Part shown: one piece after another, positions 16,396 to 25,154 of the stretch
How positions within the stretch are numbered: position 1 is the stretch's first letter
How the letters are laid out: each line of letters starts with the position of its first letter
Assembly (NCBI GenBank): GCA_020637215.1
Contig: JACJWI010000004.1
Span: forward strand, 124,001 to 188,000
Direction: 5' to 3'
Length of the DNA stretch: 64,000 bases
DNA from: Microthrixaceae bacterium
Lineage (GTDB): Bacteria > Actinomycetota > Acidimicrobiia > Acidimicrobiales > Microtrichaceae
The notes under the pieces: model-generated
Database searches by the model: none
What the model was told of the DNA's origin: nothing
Seen by the model: only the letters and a program-made list of their open reading frames with translations
Position numbers and translations under genes: made by a program

Positions 16396-19032
16396 GTGGG
16401 TGTGGACCCGTCGCAGCACGAAGATCGACACGACCCGGGGCCGACCACGGCCGGACCCTCCGCGACCCGCAACGTGCTGGAGCCCACCGGTCCGCTCGAC
16501 CCGACCCGTGACCGACTGGACGCCCAGATGGAGATCCTCCGGTGGCGGACCGTCGCCGGTCTGGTCATCGGCGCCGCGATCATGGTCCTGCCGATGTTCG
16601 GCGCCCACCGGTTGCAGATCGGGGCCGTCATCCTGTCGGCCGCGACCGTCTCCAACATGGCCCTCTTCCGACGGGCACGCCGGGGCGGGAGCGTGCCTTC
16701 GGCCGTCGCGATCGCCGATCTAGCGCTCGCGTGTGTCGTCGCCACGATCGTTCCCGCCTCCTACGGGGTGGTGGTCGTCATCCTGGTGTCGAGCGCCGGG
16801 CTCTACGTCTTCTGGTTCGGCCCGCGCACCGTGTGGCGGCTCATGCCGTTCACCGCCGCGGCCCTGGCTGCGATCGGCATCCGCAGCGGTTCGAACTACT
16901 GGGTGCCGTTCTTCGTCGCCTGGTGCGTCACCACCACGTTCTCGACGATCATCTTCGGTCACCTCGCCCGGACGCTCGCCGCTCAGCGCGACCGGTTCGA
17001 CGAGCTGGTCAACGGCATCGATGCCGCGGTGTGGGAGGCGCCGGGGCCCGCCGGACCCGCCGACTTCCTGAGCAAGCACGTGGTCGACCTGCTCGGCTTC
17101 GAGCGCGACCGGGTGCTCGACCCCGAGTTCTTCCTGTCCCGGGTCCACCCCGAGGACCGTTCGGTGTTCGTCGAGGGACAGCAGCTGGTCGCCGGCGGAC
17201 AGGACGTCGAGGTCCACTTCCGGGTCACCGACGCGTGGGGGCGTGTCCGCCGGCTGCAGAACCGGGTGCGCGTCACCCTCGACGGCACCGGCCGGGTCGT
17301 CCGACGCCGTGGCATCGTCGTCGACGAGACCGCCCGATGGGAAGCCGAGGCCACCGTCCGGCAGTACTCGGACTTCGTCGAGGGCATACCGATCGCCCTC
17401 GTCGTCATCCAGATGACCGACCCGACGGATCGCTCGAGCTTCGTGCTCAGGGCCGCCAACCCCGCCGCCAACGCCCTCGCCGACCTCGACGACCGGGCCA
17501 TCGGACACCGGATCGCCGACCTCATCTCCGTCACCGACGCCTTCCTCGGCGACATGAGCGACGTGGTCGCGAGCGGCGAACCGCACGACGAGCCGTTCGT
17601 CCAGCTCGCCGGAGTCGACGAGATCTTCTCGATGCGGGCCGTGCCGCTGCCGGACCGGTGCGTCGGGATCTCGCTCGAGGACATCACCAAGCGGGCCCGC
17701 ACCGCCGAGGCGTTCCGCCACCAGGCGACCCACGACGCCCTGACCGGGCTCCCGAACCGGGCCCTGCTGCACGAGCGCCTGACCCGCGCCCTCATCGAGG
17801 CCGACCGAACGGGGGCCCCGGTCGGGCTCCTGATGGTCGACCTCGACCAGTTCAAGGACGTCAACGACGCCCTCGGCCACGAGTACGGCGATGCGCTGCT
17901 GCGCGAGATCGCCCGCCGGATGTCGGACCGACTGCGCAACTGCGACACGATCGCCCGCCTGGGCGGCGACGAGTTCGCCGTCCTGTTGAGCACCGACGCG
18001 TCGATGTCCGGCGCGGAGGAGGTTGCACGGCGCCTCAACGAGCTGGCCACCGAACCGGTCCAGGTCGGCCAGTACCGGTTGCAGGTCAGCGCGAGCGTGG
18101 GCATCGCCCTGGCTCCCGAGCACGGCAACGACGCCGAGACTCTGATGCGGCGCGCCGACGGGGCGATGTACGACGCCAAGCAGGCCGGCGGGGGTCACGT
18201 GGTCTACTGCGCCGCCCAGGAGCTCGCTGCGGTCAAGCGACTCGAGCTGCTGGCCGACCTGCGCGGCGACGGCTTCGGTGAGCAGATGGAGGTCCACTTC
18301 CAGCCCCGCGTCCAGCTCAGCTCCGGCGCGACGGTGGGGATCGAGGCCCTGGTGCGCTGGCGCCACCCCCGTCACGGGCTGCTCGCACCGGCGGAGTTCA
18401 TCGAGCTGGCCGAGGTGTCGGGCGCGATCCGCGGCATCACCCAGGCGGTCACGTCCCGGACCTGGGACGCCCTCACCGAGTTGGAGCGCCACGGCATCCG
18501 CTCGGCCAGCGTGAACCTGTCGACCCGCAACCTGTTCGACCCGGCATGGGTGGAGTGGATGTGCGAGATGGCCGAGACCCGCGGCATCGGCGAGGGCCGG
18601 CTCTGGATGGAGCTGACCGAGGGCCAGCTGATGGACGATCCCCGCCAGAGCACCGAGGTGATCGAACGGCTCCACCGGATCGGCATCCGCTTCAGCATCG
18701 ACGACTTCGGCAGCGGTGCGTCGTCGCTGGCGATGATCCGCGACCTGCCCGTCGACGAGGTGAAGATCGACCGCCGCTTCGTCGACGAGCTCCTCGACGG
18801 CGACGACCGGATCACCCGTTCGATCGTCGACCTCGCGCACCACCTGGGCCTGAGCGTGACCGCCGAAGGGGTCGCGGACCCGCGGCTGATCGAGACGCTC
18901 CGCTCGATCGGCTGCGACACGGTCCAGGGCTTCGCCCTGGCGCGACCGATGCCGCTCGACGAGCTGCGGACCCACCTCGTCCGCGAGCAGGCCGAGGGCT
19001 TGGAGGACGCCCGTTACCGGCCGGTAACCTGA
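16396..19032 (+). CDS. Membrane-anchored PAS-GGDEF-EAL cyclic-di-GMP enzyme
   Basis: The protein has 878 aa. N-terminal hydrophobic helices (around TVAGLVIGAAIMVLPMFG, ACVVATIVPASYGVVVVILV, LMPFTAAALAAIG) are followed by two PAS-like regions (HPEDRSVFVEG and ANPAANALADL). Then come an intact GGDEF domain (RLGGDEFAV, DALTGLPNRALL) and an intact EAL domain (GIEALVRWRHP, SVNLS, ELTEG, SIDDFGSG, VKIDRRF, TAEGVAD). Both cyclase and phosphodiesterase activities are possible. GTG 16396 is chosen because GGAAGG sits 6-7 nt upstream; earlier in-frame starts at 16318 and 16369 lack this. Its end overlaps a promoter palindrome for the next gene, 5 bp away. Confidence 0.9.
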   Translation: MGVDPSQHEDRHDPGPTTAGPSATRNVLEPTGPLDPTRDRLDAQMEILRWRTVAGLVIGAAIMVLPMFGAHRLQIGAVILSAATVSNMALFRRARRGGSVPSAVAIADLALACVVATIVPASYGVVVVILVSSAGLYVFWFGPRTVWRLMPFTAAALAAIGIRSGSNYWVPFFVAWCVTTTFSTIIFGHLARTLAAQRDRFDELVNGIDAAVWEAPGPAGPADFLSKHVVDLLGFERDRVLDPEFFLSRVHPEDRSVFVEGQQLVAGGQDVEVHFRVTDAWGRVRRLQNRVRVTLDGTGRVVRRRGIVVDETARWEAEATVRQYSDFVEGIPIALVVIQMTDPTDRSSFVLRAANPAANALADLDDRAIGHRIADLISVTDAFLGDMSDVVASGEPHDEPFVQLAGVDEIFSMRAVPLPDRCVGISLEDITKRARTAEAFRHQATHDALTGLPNRALLHERLTRALIEADRTGAPVGLLMVDLDQFKDVNDALGHEYGDALLREIARRMSDRLRNCDTIARLGGDEFAVLLSTDASMSGAEEVARRLNELATEPVQVGQYRLQVSASVGIALAPEHGNDAETLMRRADGAMYDAKQAGGGHVVYCAAQELAAVKRLELLADLRGDGFGEQMEVHFQPRVQLSSGATVGIEALVRWRHPRHGLLAPAEFIELAEVSGAIRGITQAVTSRTWDALTELERHGIRSASVNLSTRNLFDPAWVEWMCEMAETRGIGEGRLWMELTEGQLMDDPRQSTEVIERLHRIGIRFSIDDFGSGASSLAMIRDLPVDEVKIDRRFVDELLDGDDRITRSIVDLAHHLGLSVTAEGVADPRLIETLRSIGCDTVQGFALARPMPLDELRTHLVREQAEGLEDARYRPVT
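19013..19030 (+). promoter_or_regulatory. Perfect 16-bp palindrome overlapping the -10 box of the acyl-CoA dehydrogenase gene
   Basis: GTTACCGGCCGGTAAC (19013-19028) is fully self-complementary. The -10 box TAACCT (19025-19030) overlaps its right arm and ends 7 nt before the ATG, so transcription would be leaderless and blocked by a dimer bound here. TetR-type regulators of fatty-acid and CoA-ester genes often bind such sites; the protein is not identifiable here. Confidence 0.65.
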
Positions 19033-19037
19033 CCGCC

Positions 19038-20645
19038 ATGACGAGCGCTGACCTCCCCTCCCCCGACCTCGATGCCGTGGCCGCGGCCCTGGACGTGGCC
19101 CAGGCGGTCATCGACGGCGGCATCGCCCGACTGGTCGACGGCGGGATCGACCAGAACCAGGTCCTGGCCTACGACGTCGCCCATGCTGCCGCCGGCATCG
19201 GAGCGTCGCGGAGCCTCCTGGCCTACGGAGCCCAGGGAGACGTCCAGGCGCGGATTGCGTGCGTGTTCGCCGCCGAGGCGCTGGCCGACCTGGCCGGGAA
19301 GGTCTTCGGACGCGAAGCGGACTGGGGTGCGGCCCCGGGAGCGCTGGACGGCGCCCGCCAGGCCACCGCCGCGTACCGGTCCCCCGCCTTCCAGGCGTCG
19401 CTCGCCGGCACCGACGGCCCGCGCGGCCTGGCCGACGACTTCGAGATGGTGCAGGACACCTTCCGCCGGTTCGCCGAGGACAAGATCGCCCCGATCGCCG
19501 AGCACATCCACCGCCACAACGACGACATCCCCGAGGAGATCATCACCGGGCTCGCCGAGATGGGGGCGTTCGGACTCTCGATCTCCGAGGAGTACGGGGG
19601 CTTCGCCACCGGCACCGAGTCGGACTACATCGCCATGATCGTCGCCACCGAGGAGCTCTCGCGGGGCTCGCTCGGGGCGGGCGGCTCGCTGATCACCCGC
19701 CCCGAGATCCTGGCCCGGGCGCTCGAGACCGGCGGAACCGAGGAGCAGAAGCAGCACTGGTTGCCGCAGCTCGCCTCGGCCGAGGTCATGAACGCGGTCG
19801 CGGTGACCGAGCCCGACTACGGCTCCGACGTCGCCGGGGTCAAGGTCACCGCCGCCTCCGTCGAGGGTGGCTGGCTGATCAACGGCGTCAAGACCTGGTG
19901 CACCTTCGGAGCCCGCGCCGACGTGCTCATGCTGCTCGCCCGCACCGACCCCGACCGCAGCAGGACCCACCGGGGTCTGTCCATGTTCATCGTCCCCAAG
20001 GAGCGCGGCGACGGACACGGCTTCACCCAGACCCAGGACAACGCCCACGGTGGCGGCAAGATGGAGGGCCGGCCGATCGACACGATCGGCTACCGGGGAA
20101 TGCACTCCTATGAGATCGCTCTCGAGAACTGGTTCGTGCCCTCGGAGAACCTGATCGGCGGCGAGGCCGGCCTCGGCCGCGGGTTCTACTACCAGATGGC
20201 CGGGTTCGAGAACGGACGGCTGCAGACCGCGGCCCGCGCCGTCGGCGTGATGCAGGCCGCGCTCGAGGAGGCCCGCCAGTACGCCGAGGACCGCAAGGTG
20301 TTCGGCCAGTCCGTGGGCGACTACCAGCTGAACGCTGCCAAGCTCGGCCGCATGGCGGCCACCGTCCAGGGCGCCCGGCAGTTCTCCTACGACATCGCCC
20401 GCCAGGTCGCCGGGGGCGAGGGCCGCCTCGAGGCCGCCCTGCTCAAGGCGTACGTGTGCAAGGCCGCCGAGTGGGTGACCCGTGAGGCCATGCAGATCCA
20501 CGGCGGCATGGGCTACGCCGAGGAGTACACCGTGAGCCGCCTGTGGGTGGATGCCCGCGTCCTGTCGATCTTCGAGGGAGCGGACGAGGTGCTGTGTCTG
20601 CGGGTGATCGCCAAGCAGCTGGTCGAACGTGCCGCGGCCGACTGA
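19038..20645 (+). CDS. Acyl-CoA dehydrogenase with N-terminal extension (methylsuccinyl-CoA dehydrogenase-like)
   Basis: This 535-aa protein is ~150 residues longer than classical acyl-CoA dehydrogenases. Residues ~1-125 form an extra helical domain; the canonical FAD enzyme follows (VTEPDYGSDVAG; KTWCTFGARADV; IHGGMGYAEEYTVSRLWVD), with the catalytic Glu at about residue 513 in IFEGADE. A long N-terminal extension is a known feature of (2S)-methylsuccinyl-CoA dehydrogenase of the ethylmalonyl-CoA pathway. Two CitE-family lyases, also typical of that pathway, lie 4 kb away. This substrate is an inference. No crotonyl-CoA carboxylase gene is in the window. Confidence 0.85.
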   Translation: MTSADLPSPDLDAVAAALDVAQAVIDGGIARLVDGGIDQNQVLAYDVAHAAAGIGASRSLLAYGAQGDVQARIACVFAAEALADLAGKVFGREADWGAAPGALDGARQATAAYRSPAFQASLAGTDGPRGLADDFEMVQDTFRRFAEDKIAPIAEHIHRHNDDIPEEIITGLAEMGAFGLSISEEYGGFATGTESDYIAMIVATEELSRGSLGAGGSLITRPEILARALETGGTEEQKQHWLPQLASAEVMNAVAVTEPDYGSDVAGVKVTAASVEGGWLINGVKTWCTFGARADVLMLLARTDPDRSRTHRGLSMFIVPKERGDGHGFTQTQDNAHGGGKMEGRPIDTIGYRGMHSYEIALENWFVPSENLIGGEAGLGRGFYYQMAGFENGRLQTAARAVGVMQAALEEARQYAEDRKVFGQSVGDYQLNAAKLGRMAATVQGARQFSYDIARQVAGGEGRLEAALLKAYVCKAAEWVTREAMQIHGGMGYAEEYTVSRLWVDARVLSIFEGADEVLCLRVIAKQLVERAAAD

Positions 20646-20684
20646 CCGTCGCGGACTGCGTCCCGGTCCGCCGGGGCGGTCGTC

Positions 20685-21182
20685 TCAGATCCTGACCGCC
20701 GTGATGATCACGGCGGCGAACGCGACGAGCGTTCCGATGTTGATCAGGACCGTCCGACGCATCTCGTCGCGCAGCTCGCTGCGCATCGCCCGCATCTCGC
20801 TGCGCAGCGATCCCACCTCGGACTGCAACTCCGAACGCAACGATCCCACCTCGGACTGCAGCTCCGAACGCAACGATCCCACCTCGGACTGCAACTCCGA
20901 ACGCAGCGATCCCACCTCGGACTGCAGCTCCGAACGGAACTCCCCACGCAGCTCCTGCACTTCGCCGCGCAACGCACCCACCTCGGACTGCAGCTCCGAA
21001 CGCAGCGACTCCGACAGCCGCATCTCCAACTCTGCGAGCTCGGCCCGGAGGAATTCCTTCGTCACCGACTCCTCGACGTCACGAGCGGGGAAGTACGACA
21101 GCATCTCTTCCACCGCCTCCTCGTCGATGACGTGGCTCAGCCCCAGATAGAGGGCCGACCTGCTCTTCTCTGTCAACGCCAT
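20685..21182 (-). CDS. Tail-anchored coiled-coil protein with 11-residue repeats
   Basis: The protein has 165 aa. The N-terminus (LTEKSRSALYLGLSHVIDEE...MLSYFPARDVEESVTKEFL) looks conserved and globular. The middle is a run of SELQSEVGSLR undecads, at least four nearly perfect, predicted to form a long, right-handed or lightly twisted coiled coil. The C-terminus is one membrane helix (TVLINIGTLVAFAAVIITAV) ending RI, so it is probably inserted tail-first. The ATG at 21182 follows AGGTGG; a GTG 9 bp upstream is possible. The function is unknown; bundling, spacing or membrane-organising roles are guesses. Convergent with the acyl-CoA dehydrogenase gene. Confidence 0.75.
   Translation of the reverse strand: MALTEKSRSALYLGLSHVIDEEAVEEMLSYFPARDVEESVTKEFLRAELAELEMRLSESLRSELQSEVGALRGEVQELRGEFRSELQSEVGSLRSELQSEVGSLRSELQSEVGSLRSELQSEVGSLRSEMRAMRSELRDEMRRTVLINIGTLVAFAAVIITAVRI
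20808..20939. repeat. Four 33-bp tandem coding repeats
   Basis: Near-identical 33-bp units (20808-20840, 20841-20873, 20874-20906, 20907-20939) encode the 11-residue SELQSEVGSLR repeat. Units differ at only one to a few bases, so recent expansion or homogenisation is likely and copy number may vary between strains. Confidence 0.85.
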
Positions 21183-21323
21183 GTCTTCCACCTGCCATCG
21201 CCAGCTGTCGCTCGGTGACGATCACCAGCGACGGAGGGGAAGTGGACACATCGTAAGCGATACCCCGACAGCCACAACGAGCCTCGACGGGCTCGGAACA
21301 GGGATCGAACGAACGGACCCGGT

Positions 21324-22745
21324 TCAGATCCTGACCATGACGTGCTTGATCTCGGTGTAGTGCTCGAGCGCGTAGATCGACATGTCCTTGCCGTACCCCG
21401 ACTGCTTGTAGCCGCCGTGGGGCATCTCTGAGACGATCGGGATGTGGTCGTTGACCCAGACGGTCCCGAACTGCAGTCGCTTGGCCATCCGCAGCGCTCG
21501 AGCAACGTCGTTGGTCCACACCGACGAGGCCAGGCCGTAGTCCACGCCGTTGGCCCACTGCAACGCCTGGGCCTCGTCGTCGAACCGCTGCACCGTCACC
21601 ACCGGGCCGAACACCTCGCGTTGGACGATCTCGGAGCTCTGCTCGGGCCCCACCACCACCGACGGTTGGTAGAAGAAGCCCTCTCGGTCCCCGACCGCTC
21701 CACCGACGGTGACCTCGGCCCCCGCCGCGGCTGCCCGCTCGACCATGCCGGCGACCTTGGCCTGCTGCTCGGCCGAGATGACCGGGCCCACGGCGACGTC
21801 GGGATCCGAGGGGTCACCCCAGCGCAGCGCCGCGACCGAGTCGGTCAGCCCCGACACCACGTCGTCGAACACCCGAGGACCGGCGATCACCCGGCACGGG
21901 GCGGTGCAGTCCTGACCTGAGTTGTAGTAGCTCATGTCGGTCAGGCACTCGACCACCGCGGCGGGATCGGCGTCGTCGAACACGATCACCGGGGCTTTGC
22001 CGCCCAGCTCCAGGTGCACCCGCTTGAGGGTCTCGGCCGCGTTGCGGGCGATCAGCTTGCCGGTCGACACGTCGCCGGTGATCGACACCATCGCCACGTC
22101 GGGGTGCGCCACGAGCGCCGCGCCGGCGGACTCGCCCTGGCCCAGCACGACGTTGAACACACCCGGCGGGAAGATGTCAGCCGCCAGCTCGGCCAGTCGG
22201 ATCGCGGTGAGTGGGGTGAGCTCCGAGGGCTTCAACACCACGGTGTTGCCGGTGGCGAGCGCGGGACCGATCTTCCATGTCGCCATGTTGAGCGGGTAGT
22301 TCCACGGGGCGATCGAGGCCACGACCCCGAGCGGGTCGCGTCGCACGAAGCTGGTGTGGTCCTCGAGGTACTCCCCCGCCGCACGTCCCTCCAGGAAGCG
22401 GGCTGCCGCGGCGAAGAAGCGGAAGTTGTCGACGGTGAGGTCGAACTCGAAGTCGATGATCGACACGGGCTTGCCGACGTTGCTCGACTCCAGCGCCTTC
22501 AGGTTCTCGAGGTCGCCCTCGATCGCGTCGGCGAGCGCCGTGATCATCTCGAAGCGGGCGCGCGGGGTGGTCTCGGACCAGGTCTCGAACGCAGCCCGGG
22601 CGCCGGCGACCGCAGCGTCCACATCGGCGGCACCCGACGAGGCGACGGTGGCGATGACCTCGCCCGTCGCGGGGGCCACCACGTCGTCGGTGGCGCCGGA
22701 CAGGGCGGCGCGGAACTCGCCGTTGATGAAGTTGCCGGTCTGCAT
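21324..22745 (-). CDS. Gamma-aminobutyraldehyde dehydrogenase (ALDH superfamily)
   Basis: This 473-aa NAD(P)+-dependent aldehyde dehydrogenase shows the catalytic Cys in NSGQDCTAPCRV, the general-base Glu in HLELGGKAP, Asn in APWNYPLN and the coenzyme loop VSITGDVSTGK. The QDCTAPCR context and C-terminus (GYGKDMSIYALEHYTEIKHV) are those of gamma-aminobutyraldehyde dehydrogenases such as PatD, which convert 4-aminobutanal from putrescine to GABA. An amine-oxidase-like flavoprotein 3.6 kb further on (26348-27799) could supply such an aldehyde, though the two are not in one operon. CAGACT 6 nt before the ATG is a possible -10. Confidence 0.85.
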   Translation of the reverse strand: MQTGNFINGEFRAALSGATDDVVAPATGEVIATVASSGAADVDAAVAGARAAFETWSETTPRARFEMITALADAIEGDLENLKALESSNVGKPVSIIDFEFDLTVDNFRFFAAAARFLEGRAAGEYLEDHTSFVRRDPLGVVASIAPWNYPLNMATWKIGPALATGNTVVLKPSELTPLTAIRLAELAADIFPPGVFNVVLGQGESAGAALVAHPDVAMVSITGDVSTGKLIARNAAETLKRVHLELGGKAPVIVFDDADPAAVVECLTDMSYYNSGQDCTAPCRVIAGPRVFDDVVSGLTDSVAALRWGDPSDPDVAVGPVISAEQQAKVAGMVERAAAAGAEVTVGGAVGDREGFFYQPSVVVGPEQSSEIVQREVFGPVVTVQRFDDEAQALQWANGVDYGLASSVWTNDVARALRMAKRLQFGTVWVNDHIPIVSEMPHGGYKQSGYGKDMSIYALEHYTEIKHVMVRI

Positions 22746-22857
22746 CGGCTCAGTCTGCCCCGCTCCGGGCGCACGTGTCGTGGTTCCCTGCACCACGGAT
22801 CGGTCGCTCCGGGCCCCATCGCCGCCGACCGGACGGGGCCGACACCGATCCCCGCAG

Positions 22858-23550
22858 TCAGACTCGGTCGAGGCGGACGCAGCACCGGCCGGGCTCAGGG
22901 GCAAGGGTCGCACGGTAGGTCGGCGACGCTCCGATGCCGTCGATCACCCCTCGGAGCACGTCCAGGTTCATCCCGCAGATCAGGTCGCGGTGCTCCTCGG
23001 CCAACCGGTGGAACGGGCAGTTGTCGAGGACCACGTCGTCGTCACCGACACAGGGCTGGTACCCGTGCTCGATCAAGGCCTCGATCACCGCGTGCCAGCC
23101 GGTCAGGTCATCCGCGTCGGCGACCGATCGGCCGATCTCCAGACCCAGGGCTCGAGCGCCCCGAGTGAGCGCCTCCCCAACCGGCTCACCGTGTTCGGTT
23201 GCCGCGGCGACCGCATCGGCGAGCAGTCGTCCCGCCAGGTCGTAGCGTCGATCAGGGACCGAAGCTCCCACCTCGTCGACGGTGAGGCGGTACCGCTTCG
23301 CCGGCCGACCGGCCCCGGGCCCGGTACGGCCGGCCGCCCGCTCGTAGTCGACCTCGACGACGCCGAGCGCGGCCAGCTTGTCCAGGTGGAACGCCGCGAC
23401 GGACCGCGGCACCCCGAGCGCCGCGGCCGCGTCGTCGCGTCCGACCCAGCCCGCCCGTTCGACGAGCAGGTCGTACAGACGACGACGGAGCGGCTGCTCG
23501 AGTGCGGCGACCGCGGCGATCCGGGCGTCAGGGTGTCGCAGTGCGTCCAC
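22858..23550 (-). CDS. ArsR/SufR-like winged-helix regulator with cysteine-rich C-terminus
   Basis: This 230-aa protein has an N-terminal winged helix (residues ~12-70, with ALGVPRSVAAFHLDKLAALGVV) and a basic wing (AGRPAKRYRL). The C-terminal domain contains Cys167, Cys178 (DNCPFHRLAEEH), Cys192 (LICGMN) and Cys223-Cys224. SufR repressors share this layout: a DeoR/ArsR-like HTH plus C-terminal cysteines binding an iron-sulfur cluster. Related regulators also occur next to DUF2231 genes, as here (divergent). It is the best local candidate for the suf operators, but that is unproven. It starts GTG, with -10 TAGAGT 6 nt upstream. Confidence 0.8.
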   Translation of the reverse strand: MDALRHPDARIAAVAALEQPLRRRLYDLLVERAGWVGRDDAAAALGVPRSVAAFHLDKLAALGVVEVDYERAAGRTGPGAGRPAKRYRLTVDEVGASVPDRRYDLAGRLLADAVAAATEHGEPVGEALTRGARALGLEIGRSVADADDLTGWHAVIEALIEHGYQPCVGDDDVVLDNCPFHRLAEEHRDLICGMNLDVLRGVIDGIGASPTYRATLAPEPGRCCVRLDRV

Positions 23551-23556
23551 GGGAAC

Positions 23557-23584
23557 ACTCTAAAACGCAATCTCATTGATGAAA
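23557..23584 (-). promoter_or_regulatory. Promoter of the Cys-rich regulator with adjacent partial palindrome
   Basis: Minus-strand TAGAGT (23562-23557) ends 6 nt before the GTG start, giving a leaderless transcript. Just upstream, TCATTGATGA (23573-23582) has TCAT/ATGA arms in an AT-rich stretch unusual for this genome, a possible autoregulatory site shared with the divergent DUF2231 gene. Confidence 0.4.
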
Positions 23585-23664
23585 TCGGAACATCTCCGCA
23601 CCCACCCGAGTTGTCCTCAGAGAGCGGGACAGTCCGACCCCACACCCGACCAGGGAGGCACCCG

Positions 23665-24234
23665 ATGCGGAAGTTCTCTGTCCGACCCACCCTCACCCTG
23701 AAGGGTCGCACCTTCAAGGGCCCTCGAGGCTGGTCCGGGAAGCCGTCCCACCCGCCGCTCACCGACATCCCCATCGGCGCCTACCTGCTCGTTGCGGGAT
23801 TCGACGTGGTCTCCGCGATCGCGGGCGACAGCCACGGATGGGCCGGCGACCTGTGGCGGACCGGAACGTGGATCCTGGCCGCCGGTCTGGCGGTATCGGT
23901 GCTGGCCGCCCTCACGGGACTGGCCGACGCCCGATCGTCGTCAGAAGCCGGGACCCAGGCTCGACGGACGATCAACACCCACGCCACCTTCATGGTCACC
24001 GCCACACTCGTCGCCCTGGCCGACCTCGTCTGGCGCCTCGCGGTTCATGACACCGCGCTGGTCACACCGGTCGGGATCGTCGTGCTGTCGGTGATCGTCG
24101 CCGGACTGGTCACCGTCGGCGCCACGTTCGGCGGCTCGCTGGTCTTCGAGTACGGCTTCAACGTCGAGACCGCCGGCGACCACCCGGTGTGGCACCGCTC
24201 GGAGACCGACGTACTCCCCGGCCAGGACCACTGA
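23665..24234 (+). CDS. DUF2231 family membrane protein
   Basis: This 189-aa protein has four predicted membrane helices (around IGAYLLVAGFDVVSAIAG, WILAAGLAVSVLAALTG, TFMVTATLVALADLVW and PVGIVVLSVIVAGLVTVGATFG). The entry HPPLTDIPIGAYL and the early GWSGKPSH are typical of DUF2231, whose function is not known. GGGAGG lies 7 nt before the ATG. It is divergent from the Cys-rich winged-helix regulator across a 114-bp gap, which may regulate it. Confidence 0.8.
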   Translation: MRKFSVRPTLTLKGRTFKGPRGWSGKPSHPPLTDIPIGAYLLVAGFDVVSAIAGDSHGWAGDLWRTGTWILAAGLAVSVLAALTGLADARSSSEAGTQARRTINTHATFMVTATLVALADLVWRLAVHDTALVTPVGIVVLSVIVAGLVTVGATFGGSLVFEYGFNVETAGDHPVWHRSETDVLPGQDH

Positions 24235-24255
24235 CCCGGGGTAGTCCCTTCGAGC

Positions 24256-25134
24256 TCAGCTGTCCGACAGGGCGGCGATGGCGTCCGCGATGGCGATCGC
24301 CCGACGTGCGTTGTCGACGTGCAGGTTCTCGATCATCCGACCGTCGACGGTGATGACGCCCTTGCCCTCGGCCAGGCCCTGCTCGAAGGCTTCGATCACC
24401 CGCCGCGAGTACTCGACCTCGTCCGCCGACGGCGAGAACGCCGCGTTGGCCGGTTCGACCTGCGTCGGGTGCACGAGCGTCTTGCCGTCGAAGCCCATCT
24501 CGGCTCCCTGGGCGGCCTCGACCGCGAATCCGTCGGGGTCGCGGACGTCGTTGTAGACGCCGTCGAGGATCACCTTGTCGGCGAACCGTGCCGCGTTGAG
24601 GCACCGGGCCAGCCCCCACAGCAGCGGCGCGCGGCCGGGCACCAGCCCGGCCCGCAGCTCCTTGGCCAGGTCGTTGGTGCCCATCACCAGCACCGCCAGC
24701 CGCTCAGAGGAGGTCGCGATCTCAACGGCGGCCTCGACCGCGGCCGGGGTCTCGAGCATGGCCCAGATCCGGGTGTGGTCGGGAACGCCCGCGGCCTCGA
24801 TGATGCGCTCCACCTCGGCGACGTCCGCGGCCGAGTTCACCTTGGGCACGACGATCCCGTCGGGGCCAGCCTGCGCGGCGGAGCGCAGGTCGTCGACGGC
24901 CCACTCGGTGTCGAGCGAGTTGACCCGGATGGTCAGCTCCCTCGACCCGTACTCGCCGGACTGCGCGGCGGCCGCGACCTTCTCGCGTGCGACGGCCTTC
25001 ATGTCGGGTGCGACGGAGTCCTCGGTGTCGAAGATGATCGCGTCGGTGGGGAGGGTCTTGGCCTTCTCGAGCGCCTTGTCGTTGGCGCCGGGCATGTACA
25101 GCGCGCTGCGGCGCGGGCGGAGGTCGTCGGTCAT
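24256..25134 (-). CDS. CitE-family CoA ester lyase (malyl-CoA-type), shorter paralogue
   Basis: This 292-aa HpcH/HpaI/CitE-superfamily protein has RSALYMPGANDKALEKA, the metal-binding FDTEDSVAP, RVNSLDTEW, AMLETP and GTNDLAKEL. It ends with KTLVHPTQVEPAN...F, where citramalyl/malyl-CoA lyases close the active site. These enzymes cleave or form C-C bonds in malyl-, methylmalyl- or citramalyl-CoA with Mg2+; some paralogues act as malyl-CoA thioesterases. It lies 20 bp after the longer paralogue, so the two form an operon. This pair resembles the Mcl1/Mcl2 arrangement of the ethylmalonyl-CoA pathway. Confidence 0.85.
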   Translation of the reverse strand: MTDDLRPRRSALYMPGANDKALEKAKTLPTDAIIFDTEDSVAPDMKAVAREKVAAAAQSGEYGSRELTIRVNSLDTEWAVDDLRSAAQAGPDGIVVPKVNSAADVAEVERIIEAAGVPDHTRIWAMLETPAAVEAAVEIATSSERLAVLVMGTNDLAKELRAGLVPGRAPLLWGLARCLNAARFADKVILDGVYNDVRDPDGFAVEAAQGAEMGFDGKTLVHPTQVEPANAAFSPSADEVEYSRRVIEAFEQGLAEGKGVITVDGRMIENLHVDNARRAIAIADAIAALSDS

Positions 25135-25154
25135 CTCGTGCGTCCTTCGTGAGC

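Noticed and set aside
16720..18975. A 751-codon minus-strand frame
   Set aside because: It lies wholly opposite the GGDEF-EAL gene and has the Gly/Val/Asp/His-rich composition typical of antisense frames in 70% G+C DNA.
20808..20960. 33-bp regularly spaced repeats resembling a CRISPR array
   Set aside because: The units are directly adjacent without spacers and encode an in-frame 11-residue coiled-coil repeat; no cas genes nearby.
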